Assembly: GCF_900142465.1 (NCBI RefSeq)
Contig: NZ_FRAX01000010.1
Span: 62,001-126,000, forward strand
DNA from: Fibrobacter sp. UWH6
Lineage (GTDB): Bacteria; Fibrobacterota; Fibrobacteria; Fibrobacterales; Fibrobacteraceae
Direction of reading: 5' to 3'
DNA length: 64,000 nt
Each line of letters opens with the position of its first letter. Position 1 is the first letter of the stretch. Made by a program: the position numbers and the translations under genes. The notes below the pieces were generated by a model. It was not told the DNA's origin. It did not search any database and saw only the letters and a program-made list of their open reading frames with translations. Below are positions 50,049 to 58,910 of this stretch, piece after piece.

Positions 50049-51875
50049 ATGTGTGGAATTGTCGCGTATATTGGGCAAAGTGAGGCTTTACCGATTCTAG
50101 TTGGCGGTCTAAAGAAGCTAGAATACCGTGGTTACGACAGTTCGGGCGTCGCCCTCATCGACAATGATGAAATCAGCACTGTCCGCGCATCGGGCAAAAT
50201 TTCGGCATTGGAAGCTAAGCTCAAGGCCACCCCTGTAAGCGGAAGCATCGGTATCGCCCACACACGCTGGGCCACCCACGGCGCCCCCACCGAACAGAAC
50301 GCCCACCCCCACCAGAGCTTTGACGGCAAGATTTCCATTGTCCATAACGGCATTATCGAAAACTATGCCTCCCTGAAGAAGCGTCTCCAGGCAGACGGCA
50401 TCCTGTTCAAGTCCGAAACAGACACCGAAGTGGTGACTCACCTGATTGCAAAGTTCTACAAGGGCAACCTGAAGGAAGCGGTTCTCAAGGCCCTCTCCCT
50501 CATCGAAGGAACTTTCGGCCTGGCCGTCATCTGCAAGGATGAGCCCAATACTCTGATTGGCGCACGTCGCGGTAGCCCCCTGATTCTCGGTATCGGTCAG
50601 AACGAATTCTTCCTGGCCAGTGACGTTTCCGCCATCATCAGCCACACCCAGAAGGTGGTCTATCTGGACGACAACGACGTGGTGGAAATCCATCGTGAAA
50701 AGTACAACCTGCTGAACACCCAGAGCCAGCCGGTTCAGCACGAAGTCCAGGATGTGGAATTCGATGCGGACTCCATCGCCAAGGGCGGCTTCGCCCACTT
50801 CATGCTGAAGGAAATTTTTGAACAGCCCGAAGTGCTCCGCAACACCATGCGCGGACGCCTCCTGTGCGCCGAAGGCAACGCAAAGCTTGCAGGCCTCGAC
50901 ACCAACATCCGCGAGCTCCGCAACATCAACCGCATTATCATTACCGCCTGCGGTACCAGCTATTATGCCGGCATGGTTGGCGAATACATGATCGAAGATC
51001 TGGCAGGCGTTCCTGTTGAAGTGGAATACGCTTCCGAGTTCCGCTACCGCAACCCCATCATTAAGCCGGGCACCCTGGTGCTGGCCATTTCACAGTCCGG
51101 TGAAACCGCCGATACCTTGGCCGCATTGAAGGAAGCCCAGCAGAAGGGAGCCACCGCTCTTGCCATCTGTAACGGCGTTGGTTCTACCATCGCCCGTACA
51201 AGCGACGGTGGCGTTTATCTGCACGCCGGTCCCGAAATCGGTGTGGCAAGTACCAAGGCATTTACTTCCCAGGTGACCGTTCTTGCCATGATTGCATTGC
51301 TGTTGGGCCGTCAGCGTCGCCTCAGCTTTGAAAGCGGTGCAGACATCGTCAAGGCCATGCAGGAATTGCCGGAACAGGTGGAACAGACCCTCAAGCTTTC
51401 GGACCAGATTGCAGGCATCGCCCAGAAGTATGTAAAGGCCAACAACTTCCTTTATCTGGGACGCCACTACAACTACCCTGTTGCTATGGAAGGCGCTCTG
51501 AAGTTGAAGGAAATCAGCTACATCCATGCCGAAGGCTACCCCGCTGCAGAAATGAAGCACGGCCCCATCGCCCTGATCGACGAAAACATGCCCGTGGTGG
51601 TCATCGCCCCCAAGGACGCCCTCTTTGACAAGGTTATCAGTAACGTCCGTGAAATCAAGGCCCGAGGCGGTAAGGTTATCGCCATCACGACCGACGATTG
51701 TCACCCGCTGGATGAAATCGCCGACCATCTGATCAAGGTTCCCAAGACCATCAGCATGCTGATGCCGATCCTCACCTGCATTCCCCTGCAGCTCATGGCT
51801 TACCACATTGCCGTGCTCCGCGGAAACGACGTGGACCAGCCCCGCAACCTGGCCAAGAGCGTGACTGTGGAATAA
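50049..51875 (+). CDS. glmS: Glutamine-fructose-6-phosphate aminotransferase
   Basis: A 608-residue GlmS, which makes glucosamine-6-phosphate for peptidoglycan and lipopolysaccharide. After the initiator Met, Cys2 (MCGIVAYIG) is the glutaminase nucleophile. Motifs LEYRGYDSSGVA, HTRWATHGAP, GSPLILG follow, then two SIS isomerase domains with ACGTSYYAGMVGEYMIE, AISQSGETADT, and EISYIHAEGYPAAEMKHGPIALID, ending AKSVTVE. Length equals E. coli GlmS (609). An AAGGA site precedes the ATG and a strong terminator follows, so it is a single-gene unit. I saw no glmS ribozyme-like leader in the 127-base divergent gap, although I could not fold it. Confidence 0.97.
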   Translation: MCGIVAYIGQSEALPILVGGLKKLEYRGYDSSGVALIDNDEISTVRASGKISALEAKLKATPVSGSIGIAHTRWATHGAPTEQNAHPHQSFDGKISIVHNGIIENYASLKKRLQADGILFKSETDTEVVTHLIAKFYKGNLKEAVLKALSLIEGTFGLAVICKDEPNTLIGARRGSPLILGIGQNEFFLASDVSAIISHTQKVVYLDDNDVVEIHREKYNLLNTQSQPVQHEVQDVEFDADSIAKGGFAHFMLKEIFEQPEVLRNTMRGRLLCAEGNAKLAGLDTNIRELRNINRIIITACGTSYYAGMVGEYMIEDLAGVPVEVEYASEFRYRNPIIKPGTLVLAISQSGETADTLAALKEAQQKGATALAICNGVGSTIARTSDGGVYLHAGPEIGVASTKAFTSQVTVLAMIALLLGRQRRLSFESGADIVKAMQELPEQVEQTLKLSDQIAGIAQKYVKANNFLYLGRHYNYPVAMEGALKLKEISYIHAEGYPAAEMKHGPIALIDENMPVVVIAPKDALFDKVISNVREIKARGGKVIAITTDDCHPLDEIADHLIKVPKTISMLMPILTCIPLQLMAYHIAVLRGNDVDQPRNLAKSVTVE

Positions 51876-51902
51876 TCCGCAGGGTCTCAAAAGTTTGCAA
51901 AG

Positions 51903-51934
51903 AAGCCTCCAGGATTTTTCCTGGAGGCTTTTTC
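51903..51934 (+). terminator. Rho-independent terminator after glmS
   Basis: AAGCCTCCAGG (51903-51913) pairs with CCTGGAGGCTT (51920-51930) and is followed by TTTTT. It lies about 27 bases after the stop codon. Confidence 0.88.
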
Positions 51935-51948
51935 ATTTGACGTCCAAA

Positions 51949-52521
51949 CTAATCCTTGACACACCGTACCGAATAGAGCACATCCGCATCAAAGAATTCT
52001 TCCACGATGGAAATTCCGAAATGGGAATTCCTGAGGACGTAGGTGTAGGAACAGTCGATGATGCCTTCGTCACCTTCACCGCACTCGTCTACAAAGGTAT
52101 CACTCCAGATAAAGGAATTATCGGCATTGTAGACGACATCGTCCTGTCCCCCAAAGCTACCCGTGACTTCCAGGTTGAATCCATTTGCGGACTGGAGGTT
52201 CTTGGGACCAAGCTTCAGAAGGGCATCCAGTTCCCCCTTTACCGGAAGGTGCCAGCCGTCGGGGCAAATTTCACGAGCTTCTTTCCAGCGGTAGAAGCGT
52301 CCATAGGTGGCGCAGTCGTCGCCATTAAAGCACTTGCTTCCCGGAGTCTTGAAGTTCAGATTCTCCGCCATCCAAACTTGTTTCCCCAGTTTGACGGTCT
52401 TGTATGACGTCCCGTCCCTTTCATCTACAAGGGCGCCCGCAAAGCACAGGGCCGTCAGCAACGAAACCCCGGCCATGACGCGGGGCAGAGACTTCAAAAT
52501 CCGAGATGGTTTCCAGGTCAT
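51949..52521 (-). CDS. Small FISUMP-domain secreted protein
   Basis: A 190-residue protein whose mature part is essentially one FISUMP domain. The N-terminal signal-like stretch MAGVSLLTALCFAGALV has no lipobox match of the usual form, so a cleaved or membrane-anchored form is likely. FISUMP motifs are RDGTSYKTVKLGKQVWMAE, NLNFKTPG, YGRFYRWKEA, CPDGWHLPVKGELD, and final YSVRCVKD. It lacks the long stalks of the other two family members in this window. A GGAG site lies nine bases before ATG 52521. It lies back to back with scpA with a 90-base divergent gap and ends just after the glmS terminator. Confidence 0.85.
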   Translation of the reverse strand: MTWKPSRILKSLPRVMAGVSLLTALCFAGALVDERDGTSYKTVKLGKQVWMAENLNFKTPGSKCFNGDDCATYGRFYRWKEAREICPDGWHLPVKGELDALLKLGPKNLQSANGFNLEVTGSFGGQDDVVYNADNSFIWSDTFVDECGEGDEGIIDCSYTYVLRNSHFGISIVEEFFDADVLYSVRCVKD

Positions 52522-52611
52522 GGAGCAGCTCCTTTTCTTTGAATAAATCTAGATTCCATCCACCCCATAAAGCAAGACGTTCCATTCTGATTTTTCTACA
52601 TTTTTCGCTCC

Positions 52612-54372
52612 ATGGAACAGGAATTTTTGGAACAGGAAGATTACGAAGTCCGCATTGGAGCCTTCAACGGCCCCATGGACCTTCTGGTGTACCTTGTCCA
52701 GAAGAAGGAAGTTCCCCTGGAACAGATTTCCATTGCGGAAATTGCCGACCAGTTCTTGAAATGGGTGAACGTCTATAGCGAATCCACCAGCATGGACCTT
52801 TCCAAGGCAGGCGACTTTTTGTCGATGGCCAGCCGACTGATGGCGCTGAAGGTGCAGGAACTTTTGCCTGCCGAAGAACGCGACCCCGAAATGGAAGCGG
52901 AATACAACGAAGACCGCGAAGCCCTCATGAAGGAAATGCTGGAATACCAGCGATTCAAGCAGGTGGCCAGCGGCCTCCAGGAAATGGAAGGCAACAACTT
53001 CGGTACTTATTCCCGCGGCCGTCTCGAAAAGACCCAGTCCGACGAAGACACCCTGGCCGACGCCAACATCTGGCAGCTTTTCCGCGCCTATCAGAAGAGT
53101 CTGAAGACCAAGATTTCCGAGACTATCCACCACATCGAACTGGATTACGTCACCATTCAGGACCGTCAGCAGGCAATCAACAATTACCTGAGCGTCAATG
53201 GTCGCGCCCTGTTCGAAGACCTGCTGGACAACGACTCCCACCCCATCGTGGCAGCCGTTACCTTCATGGCTATGCTGGAGATGATCAAGACCGACGAAAT
53301 CGTCTTTAGACAGAGCGAACTTTTTGGACCGATCTGGATTTACCGCAAGAAGAACAATGCTGATTATGCCGACGAAATGGCTCGCGAGACCGTGTTCTTC
53401 AGCAAGGATCCCGACGTCAAGCCCGGCCTTGTGGAAGCCATCCGTAACCAGGCATTGGCCCGCTCCCAGGAACAGTCTGTGGGAGACTTGGCCGCTGTCA
53501 TGCGCGAAGCGGTGCAGTGGACCAACAACGGCCGCAGCGTTTCTGACGAAGACTTGACCGCCATGCTGGAAGGCAAGGTGGATATGTCCGACGTGCAGGA
53601 AAATCCCTTCGCCGAAATGATGAAGGCAGACGAAGCCGCCGAACAGGCCATGAACGGCACGCCGCAGGAAGGTACAGCACAGGCTGCAGAAGCCGCAGAA
53701 AATGCACAGGCTGCGGAAATGGTTAGCGAGCCCGCAGAACCGGCACAAGCCGCCAACGAGTCCATCGAAGAACCGGTCGTTGAACGTCTCGCAGAATTCG
53801 CAGACGACGAGTCCACCGAAACTGCCGCAAGCGAAGACCTTGGCGACGAGTTTGAAGATGGCGAGCTTGAAGATGATTTTGAAGACGGCGATGAATTCGA
53901 AACCGCAGAAGATGAAGAGGATGACGCCCCCGTCGTCGTAGTCACTTCCGCCGACGATGACGAAGAAGAGCCTGCAGAAGAGCCTGTTGTCGCCAGTGCA
54001 GCGGAACAACCCGACGCAACCATCGCAATGACAGAACAGCCTGCCGCAAGCAGCGATCCGTCCCAGATGTCCGACGAGGAATTCGCCGAGTTCATGCGCA
54101 AGGCCCAGGAATTCTACAACAACGGCGGTCAGGGCGAAGCCCCGGCAATGCCCATGCCAAAGCCTACCCAGGCCCCCGCCGAACCCGCCGTCAAGCCTGT
54201 CGAGGAGCGCCCGGTTTCTGAGACGCCCGCAGCACCTGTCGCACCGGCCCCGGCACCCGCAGACGAAAAAGAAGATGAGGACGAGGGCCCCATCTTCGCT
54301 GGCAACGAAATGACCGATGCTGAATATATCGCCTACCTTACCCGCAGTGCCAAGAACTTCGGCAAGAAATAA
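52612..54372 (+). CDS. scpA: Segregation and condensation protein A with long acidic C-terminal extension
   Basis: A 586-residue protein whose first 260 residues are ScpA, the kleisin subunit of the Smc-ScpAB condensin: YEVRIGAFNGPMDLLVYLVQKKEVPLEQISIAEIADQFL and SKAGDFLSMASRLMALKVQELLP at the N-terminus, and VAAVTFMAMLEMIKTDEIVFRQSELFGPIWI winged-helix end. ScpA is usually about 250 residues. Here another 320 residues follow, rich in Glu, Asp, Ala and Pro, with runs such as EDGELEDDFEDGDEFE, ending in a short folded-looking piece MTDAEYIAYLTRSAKNFG. The acidic part could regulate DNA or Smc contacts. The frame is continuous with normal codon use, so it is not a sequencing error. scpB is not adjacent here. 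Confidence 0.9.
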   Translation: MEQEFLEQEDYEVRIGAFNGPMDLLVYLVQKKEVPLEQISIAEIADQFLKWVNVYSESTSMDLSKAGDFLSMASRLMALKVQELLPAEERDPEMEAEYNEDREALMKEMLEYQRFKQVASGLQEMEGNNFGTYSRGRLEKTQSDEDTLADANIWQLFRAYQKSLKTKISETIHHIELDYVTIQDRQQAINNYLSVNGRALFEDLLDNDSHPIVAAVTFMAMLEMIKTDEIVFRQSELFGPIWIYRKKNNADYADEMARETVFFSKDPDVKPGLVEAIRNQALARSQEQSVGDLAAVMREAVQWTNNGRSVSDEDLTAMLEGKVDMSDVQENPFAEMMKADEAAEQAMNGTPQEGTAQAAEAAENAQAAEMVSEPAEPAQAANESIEEPVVERLAEFADDESTETAASEDLGDEFEDGELEDDFEDGDEFETAEDEEDDAPVVVVTSADDDEEEPAEEPVVASAAEQPDATIAMTEQPAASSDPSQMSDEEFAEFMRKAQEFYNNGGQGEAPAMPMPKPTQAPAEPAVKPVEERPVSETPAAPVAPAPAPADEKEDEDEGPIFAGNEMTDAEYIAYLTRSAKNFGKK

Positions 54373-54692
54373 TCCTCAAATTCACGAAATTTGAAAAACT
54401 ACTAACCAAGCGAACAAATTCTCCGGCATCGGTAAGTAGTTATTTAGTTTATACACAATAAAATTCCGTATTTTGGGACAAAATTTCATTTTAAATTTGA
54501 GAATTAGAGAATTTCACAATCCTTTTTCATTCCCAAATGCGATTTTTCGACATTCTTCCGCCCAATTTCAATTACTTTATACAAAACAATACGAACCAAA
54601 CAGCGATATATATGCCATTTGGTTCGTAAGAATCGCATTTTTCAGCATTTTTGACTGAATGCAGCCAACAATCGTCGCGGCAGTATGCCGAG
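54373..54692. other. AT-rich intergenic region with 11-bp inverted repeat
   Basis: This 320-base gap, between the ends of scpA (+) and the zinc peptidase gene (-), has no credible gene. TACGAACCAAA (54590-54600) and TTTGGTTCGTA (54618-54628) form a perfect 11-bp stem with a 17-base loop, followed on the - strand by TTGTTTTGT, so it may terminate the zinc peptidase gene. The remainder is AT-rich without further structure I could see. Confidence 0.5.
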
Positions 54693-55409
54693 CTAATCGT
54701 CGCTACGGCCGCCCAGCAGCCCGGCGCGGTAAGCCCAGTACAGCAACTGCATAATGGAACCGATAGCGGCCGCCACATAGGTAAGGCCTGCGGCAAAGAG
54801 CACTCCGCTTACCGTATTGTATTCGCGACCCTGGGCCACGATGTCCATGCGGGCAAGAGCCTTCTTGGCGCGGGCAGAGGCGTCAAATTCAACCGGAACA
54901 GTCACCAGCGTAAAGAGGGTGGCGATGGCAAACAGCAGAACGCCAACGATAGCCAGGGAGTACCCTAGGGCGCGACCGGCACCCATCAGGATGATACCGA
55001 TAATCACAAGCCACGGTCCCAGATTGGAACCGATGTTGGCGGCGGGCACGATGAAGCTGCGGAGCCACAGGGGGAAATACCCCTGTGCATGCTGAATAGC
55101 ATGGCCCACTTCGTGGGCGGCTACGCCAGCAGCGCTTGCATTCCTGCCGTAAAAAACTTCCTTTGAAAGGTTGAGGGTCTTGTTCAGCGGATTATAGTGA
55201 TCCGAAAGAAAACCTTGATGCACATGTACAGTCACATCGGTAATGCCAGCATCCATAAGGATCGCCTTGGCCACATCGGCACCGGTCAGGCCGCTGGAAA
55301 TATTCACTTTCTGCCCTGCGTTAAAGCGGGACTTCACCATCCACGAAACAATGCCGGAAAGGGCAAGGGTTACCACCAGGATGGACATATATAGGGGATC
55401 AAACATCAT
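54693..55409 (-). CDS. Membrane zinc metallopeptidase (YugP-type)
   Basis: A 238-residue member of the YugP/Zn-peptidase_2 family. The zinc motif HEVGHAIQHAQG (HExxH) lies near residue 98, after YNPLNKTLNLSKEVFYGRN; FDASARAKKALA with a later Glu/Asp-containing helix follows. Membrane segments occur near residues 4-20, 125-160, 165-185 and 205-225. The family is widespread, but its substrates are unknown. An AGAGG site precedes the ATG. It is alone, with the ABC permease gene upstream ending 77 bases away on the same strand. Confidence 0.88.
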   Translation of the reverse strand: MMFDPLYMSILVVTLALSGIVSWMVKSRFNAGQKVNISSGLTGADVAKAILMDAGITDVTVHVHQGFLSDHYNPLNKTLNLSKEVFYGRNASAAGVAAHEVGHAIQHAQGYFPLWLRSFIVPAANIGSNLGPWLVIIGIILMGAGRALGYSLAIVGVLLFAIATLFTLVTVPVEFDASARAKKALARMDIVAQGREYNTVSGVLFAAGLTYVAAAIGSIMQLLYWAYRAGLLGGRSDD

Positions 55410-55486
55410 ATTTTATACCTCTACCCTAAATGTACAAAACGGGGACTCCATAAACACGGCCCGCGTCATTATTTTTTCGTAAGTGG

Positions 55487-56677
55487 CTACATGTCACCAG
55501 TCTTCAGCGGAGTCTTGTCGCGAATGCGGGTAAGCACCAGCCCCAGCAGCATATAGAACACTGCCTGCAGCGCCAGGGGGTACAGCAAGGCCGAAGCCTC
55601 GTAAATGTCGGCACCACGCTGTTGAATGCTAAGCCAGGCCGGTACCGCAAAAGTGGAAGGCAGCAAGGCCGACAGTCCCACCATCCAACTGGGAACAAGG
55701 TAACTGGGCCAGCTGAAATTCGCCAGGAACAGAATGGGAATACTCATGTAGAGGAAAATCTGCATACTGGTTTCACGACGGAGGAACACCTGGGAAAGCA
55801 CCATGCCGAAATTGATGGTGCTAAACAGAAACACCACGGCAAAGGCAATCATAGGTAGGAGTTGACCGCGACGGGGGAAGTCAAACAGATTATAGACCAC
55901 GAAATGGTAGAACAGGATAAAGCTACAATAGTGCAAGAAGTACGCCAGGGAACGACCAAAATAGCGGTAGGGCAACTTCTCATTTTCTACGGCGGCTACG
56001 CGATATTTCTTGCGGAACTTGCGGTGGGCGCGGGCACCACCCAGAACACAGATACCGATCACCAGAGTCTGCTGCAAGATCAACACCAATACACTGGGAA
56101 CCACATAATTGGAATAGCTACCCGTGTTGTTATACAACGTCTGGATGCTCAGGGGCGTAGGGTCGCGCATGGCCATGGCCTTGGCGGCAGGCACCTTCTT
56201 TCCCAAGGCAATACGTTTCACCTTGGTGGTAGCGCCAACAGTCAAGGCACAAGTGGTAAAGGCGGTTCCGATATTTCCGTGGAGCATCACGTAGGCGCCA
56301 TGGGTGAACACATTCACGTTCACACTGCCGCCGTTGCGCAAGGTCTTTTCCATATCCTTGGGAATAACCATGAAGCCATAAATCTTCTCGTTGGCCAAGG
56401 CCTCTTCCGCCTCACGCATATCAGAGAAGATATAGCGCACGTCGATCTGCTGGGCCGATGCCGACATCTGTGTCAGCTGGCGAGACATAACCGTATGGTC
56501 CATATCCACCACGGCCACAGGCACCTTGGACACCGTCTGGTTCATGTAAGGCGTGGGATAATAAAAAGCATACAGGATACCGGCCACCACCAACAGCAAG
56601 ACAGCGGCAGCATCCGTGTAGAAAAGTTTCCATTCAGCAAAGGCTACCTTGATGAGTCGGGCAAACAATTCAAACAT
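55487..56677 (-). CDS. ABC-2 type permease (YhhJ/YbhR-like), second of pair
   Basis: A 396-residue permease: one N-terminal membrane helix (DAAAVLLLVVAGILYAFYYPTP), a periplasmic domain of about 130 residues (VPVAVVDMDHTVMSRQLTQM) and five C-terminal helices from about 190 to 385. It starts directly after the stop codon of the first permease (56678), so the pair form the membrane part of one drug/lipid exporter with the upstream HlyD and TolC genes. No ABC ATPase gene lies in this operon. Similar E. coli pairs (YbhS/YbhR) work with YbhF and YbhG. Substrate unknown. Confidence 0.88.
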   Translation of the reverse strand: MFELFARLIKVAFAEWKLFYTDAAAVLLLVVAGILYAFYYPTPYMNQTVSKVPVAVVDMDHTVMSRQLTQMSASAQQIDVRYIFSDMREAEEALANEKIYGFMVIPKDMEKTLRNGGSVNVNVFTHGAYVMLHGNIGTAFTTCALTVGATTKVKRIALGKKVPAAKAMAMRDPTPLSIQTLYNNTGSYSNYVVPSVLVLILQQTLVIGICVLGGARAHRKFRKKYRVAAVENEKLPYRYFGRSLAYFLHYCSFILFYHFVVYNLFDFPRRGQLLPMIAFAVVFLFSTINFGMVLSQVFLRRETSMQIFLYMSIPILFLANFSWPSYLVPSWMVGLSALLPSTFAVPAWLSIQQRGADIYEASALLYPLALQAVFYMLLGLVLTRIRDKTPLKTGDM

Positions 56678-57856
56678 TTATTTAGCCTCCTCCATCTCGT
56701 CGCCCATAATGCTTACGGAGCGCAGGTTAAGTTCCCGTTCACGTTCAGCCCTCTTTTTCCAGCGAGTAGACAGCATGAAAACTGCAAGCAGATGCCAGAA
56801 GAGAGCCATCCCCAAAAGAATCTCGATGGAATTCCAGGCGTGAGCCTTACCTACGGAACCCAGCAGCATGCAAGACTGGACCTTAAGTACATGGGTCAGC
56901 GGTAAAAGAAAAGCGAAGCAACGAACCGCAAAAGGCATGGCCATAATGGGGAACGTCTGACCGGCAAAGGCAAAGGCAGGGCCCGCAATCACGCCAGCCG
57001 CACTGGTAGACATGCGCATGTTTCCGGTAAGGCCAACAAACGCCGCACCGACACCATTACAGGCAAACACCATGGCCACCTGGCCACCGGCAGTCATAAT
57101 GAACTCGTCCAAGGTCATAGGCGCCATAAAGCGGTGGGTATAGGCATAGACACCGATCATGGCCAAAGACTGGACAACACCCAGCGGAAGCATTGTTGCA
57201 AGCCACAAGATGGTGCGGGAATTACCGGCAGCAGCCAAATATTCACGTACGCGATGGTCACGGAAAGTCAAGCTGAACAAGTACACGGCTGCAAGAATAC
57301 CTGCCAAATGGAAAATGGCCGTCACAAGCCCCATTCCCAGAAAGCCCTGATAGTTTCCGCTGGTATTTCCTACGGACTGTAACTGCACCTTAACCGGGTC
57401 GTCCATGGACTTGGTAAAGACGCCAGCCCCCACAGAAGAAACCACCGTACGGATTTCCTTGGTGGCAAAGGAATTGGTCAGGTAATTCTGGCCGCTGGAA
57501 TAAACGGGAACCACCGGTGTTTCCAGGCGCAGCGCACGACGTTCCATGTCATAGGGCAGCACCACGAAAGCCTGAAGGTCACCCTTTACAACGGCATGTT
57601 CACATTCGCTAAAGTCATGGCATTCCAAGGCCACATCCAACACCGGGTTGGCCTTGAATCCGGCCTCGATCTTATCGGCCAGCTGACTACGGTCCTGCTT
57701 GATAATTCCAATGGGAATGTGCTGCAGGATTTCCGCCGAGAACACATCCACCATAAAGACAGAGGTTCCTACAGGCAAAATCAGAAGCACCAGCCACAAC
57801 ACCAGATTGTGGCCGAAGTAAACTTTGCGAACCGCTCTAAAGAAATTCCGAAACAC
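56678..57856 (-). CDS. ABC-2 type permease, first of pair
   Basis: A 392-residue permease of the same type as the following gene: N-terminal helix (LVLWLVLLILPVGTSVFMVDVF), periplasmic domain with IPIGIIKQDRSQLADKIEAGF, then helices from about 185 to 365 (GLVTAIFHLAGILAAVYLFSL and MPFAVRCFAFLLPLTHVLK). The C-terminus has a charged cytoplasmic tail. It is 18 bases downstream of the HlyD-like gene and directly followed by the second permease. The two are homologous but diverged, implying an old duplication and a heterodimer. Confidence 0.88.
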   Translation of the reverse strand: MFRNFFRAVRKVYFGHNLVLWLVLLILPVGTSVFMVDVFSAEILQHIPIGIIKQDRSQLADKIEAGFKANPVLDVALECHDFSECEHAVVKGDLQAFVVLPYDMERRALRLETPVVPVYSSGQNYLTNSFATKEIRTVVSSVGAGVFTKSMDDPVKVQLQSVGNTSGNYQGFLGMGLVTAIFHLAGILAAVYLFSLTFRDHRVREYLAAAGNSRTILWLATMLPLGVVQSLAMIGVYAYTHRFMAPMTLDEFIMTAGGQVAMVFACNGVGAAFVGLTGNMRMSTSAAGVIAGPAFAFAGQTFPIMAMPFAVRCFAFLLPLTHVLKVQSCMLLGSVGKAHAWNSIEILLGMALFWHLLAVFMLSTRWKKRAERERELNLRSVSIMGDEMEEAK

Positions 57857-57874
57857 TAGAACCGTCCAGCCGAA

Positions 57875-58873
57875 TTACTGAATCTGATCCACGGGGAAAA
57901 GGACACTCATGCCCGGGCGGAGATTTTCAATCTTCTTGGTGGGGCGCATGCGGACTTCGAAAGACTTCAAGTCGAAACCGCCACTTTCCTTGGAGCTGCG
58001 CCAGGTGGCATAGTCACCCACAGAAGCGATATAGCTGACTTCCATATCGATATGAGCCGCCAGTGCAGGAATATACATCATGAAGACCTTTCCCTTGGAG
58101 ACATTCTTCAACATGTCTTCGCGAAGGTGGAATACTGCCCAGGAATCTTCCAGGTCGGTTACGGCCACCACCGGCATACCGGAGCCAACCACTTCGCCTT
58201 CTTCCACCAGCTTCACAGAAACTTCACCTGCAATGGGAGCGCGGATCTTGGTTTCTTCCAGGTAGGCATCCACTTCGGCATTGGCGCCCTTAGCCTGAAG
58301 CACCAGGGCGTTGGCGGCAGCCTTATCTTCGGAGCGGGCACCGGCAAGAGCCTGGTCATACTGAGCCTTGGCGGCATCGGCGGCAGACTGGGAAGCCTTC
58401 ATCTGAGTTTCGGCCTCGTCACGTTTCTGCAGCGGGAGAACGCCTTCGTTATAAAGTTTCTGAACGCGGTCGTAAGTGCTCTTTGCCAAGTTGGCGGCAT
58501 CCTGAGCGCGATCGGCCATGGCCTTCAAGGCGGTAATATCTTCGGAGCGGGCACCATTCTTGGCCTTGGAAGCCTGGGCGCGGGCAGCACCGAGAGCACC
58601 CTGGGCCTGCATCTTCTTGGCCTCGATTTCAGGGCTGCTGATAATGGCCACAATGGCATTCTTTTCGACCATATCCCCTTCGCGGAAGAACAGACGTTCC
58701 ACACGGCCAGGAACCTTACCGGCCACCAGAACGCGACGGGCTTCCATCTGGCCCTGCAAATAGGCATCGCGAGGTTCGGTAGCGAACTTCTGCAAAGTCG
58801 TTACGCCCAGGACAATCAGAGCGATGAGGGCGGCAACAACAAAAAACTTTCCTAAGAACTTGATAGCCTTCAT
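57875..58873 (-). CDS. HlyD/YbhG-like membrane fusion protein
   Basis: A 332-residue periplasmic adaptor. The N-terminal anchor (FFVVAALIALIVLGVTTL) is followed by a beta part (VAGKVPGRVERLFFREGDMVEKNAIVAII), a long alpha-hairpin with many Ala/Lys/Arg/Glu residues (AQASKAKNGARSEDITALKA and later AQYDQALAGARSEDKAAAN, a repeated ARSED motif), then IRAPIAGEVSVKLVEEGEVVGSG and a barrel. It links the inner-membrane permeases with the TolC-type channel encoded 37 bases upstream. Family assignment is firm; the transported substrate is not visible. Confidence 0.92.
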   Translation of the reverse strand: MKAIKFLGKFFVVAALIALIVLGVTTLQKFATEPRDAYLQGQMEARRVLVAGKVPGRVERLFFREGDMVEKNAIVAIISSPEIEAKKMQAQGALGAARAQASKAKNGARSEDITALKAMADRAQDAANLAKSTYDRVQKLYNEGVLPLQKRDEAETQMKASQSAADAAKAQYDQALAGARSEDKAAANALVLQAKGANAEVDAYLEETKIRAPIAGEVSVKLVEEGEVVGSGMPVVAVTDLEDSWAVFHLREDMLKNVSKGKVFMMYIPALAAHIDMEVSYIASVGDYATWRSSKESGGFDLKSFEVRMRPTKKIENLRPGMSVLFPVDQIQ

Positions 58874-58910
58874 TTGTCATTCTCCATTTCTAAAATCTTC
58901 GTGGTAAAAC

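Noticed and set aside
52549-54009. 486-codon - strand frame inside scpA
   Set aside because: Caused by the repetitive acidic tail on the other strand; no signal or motif.
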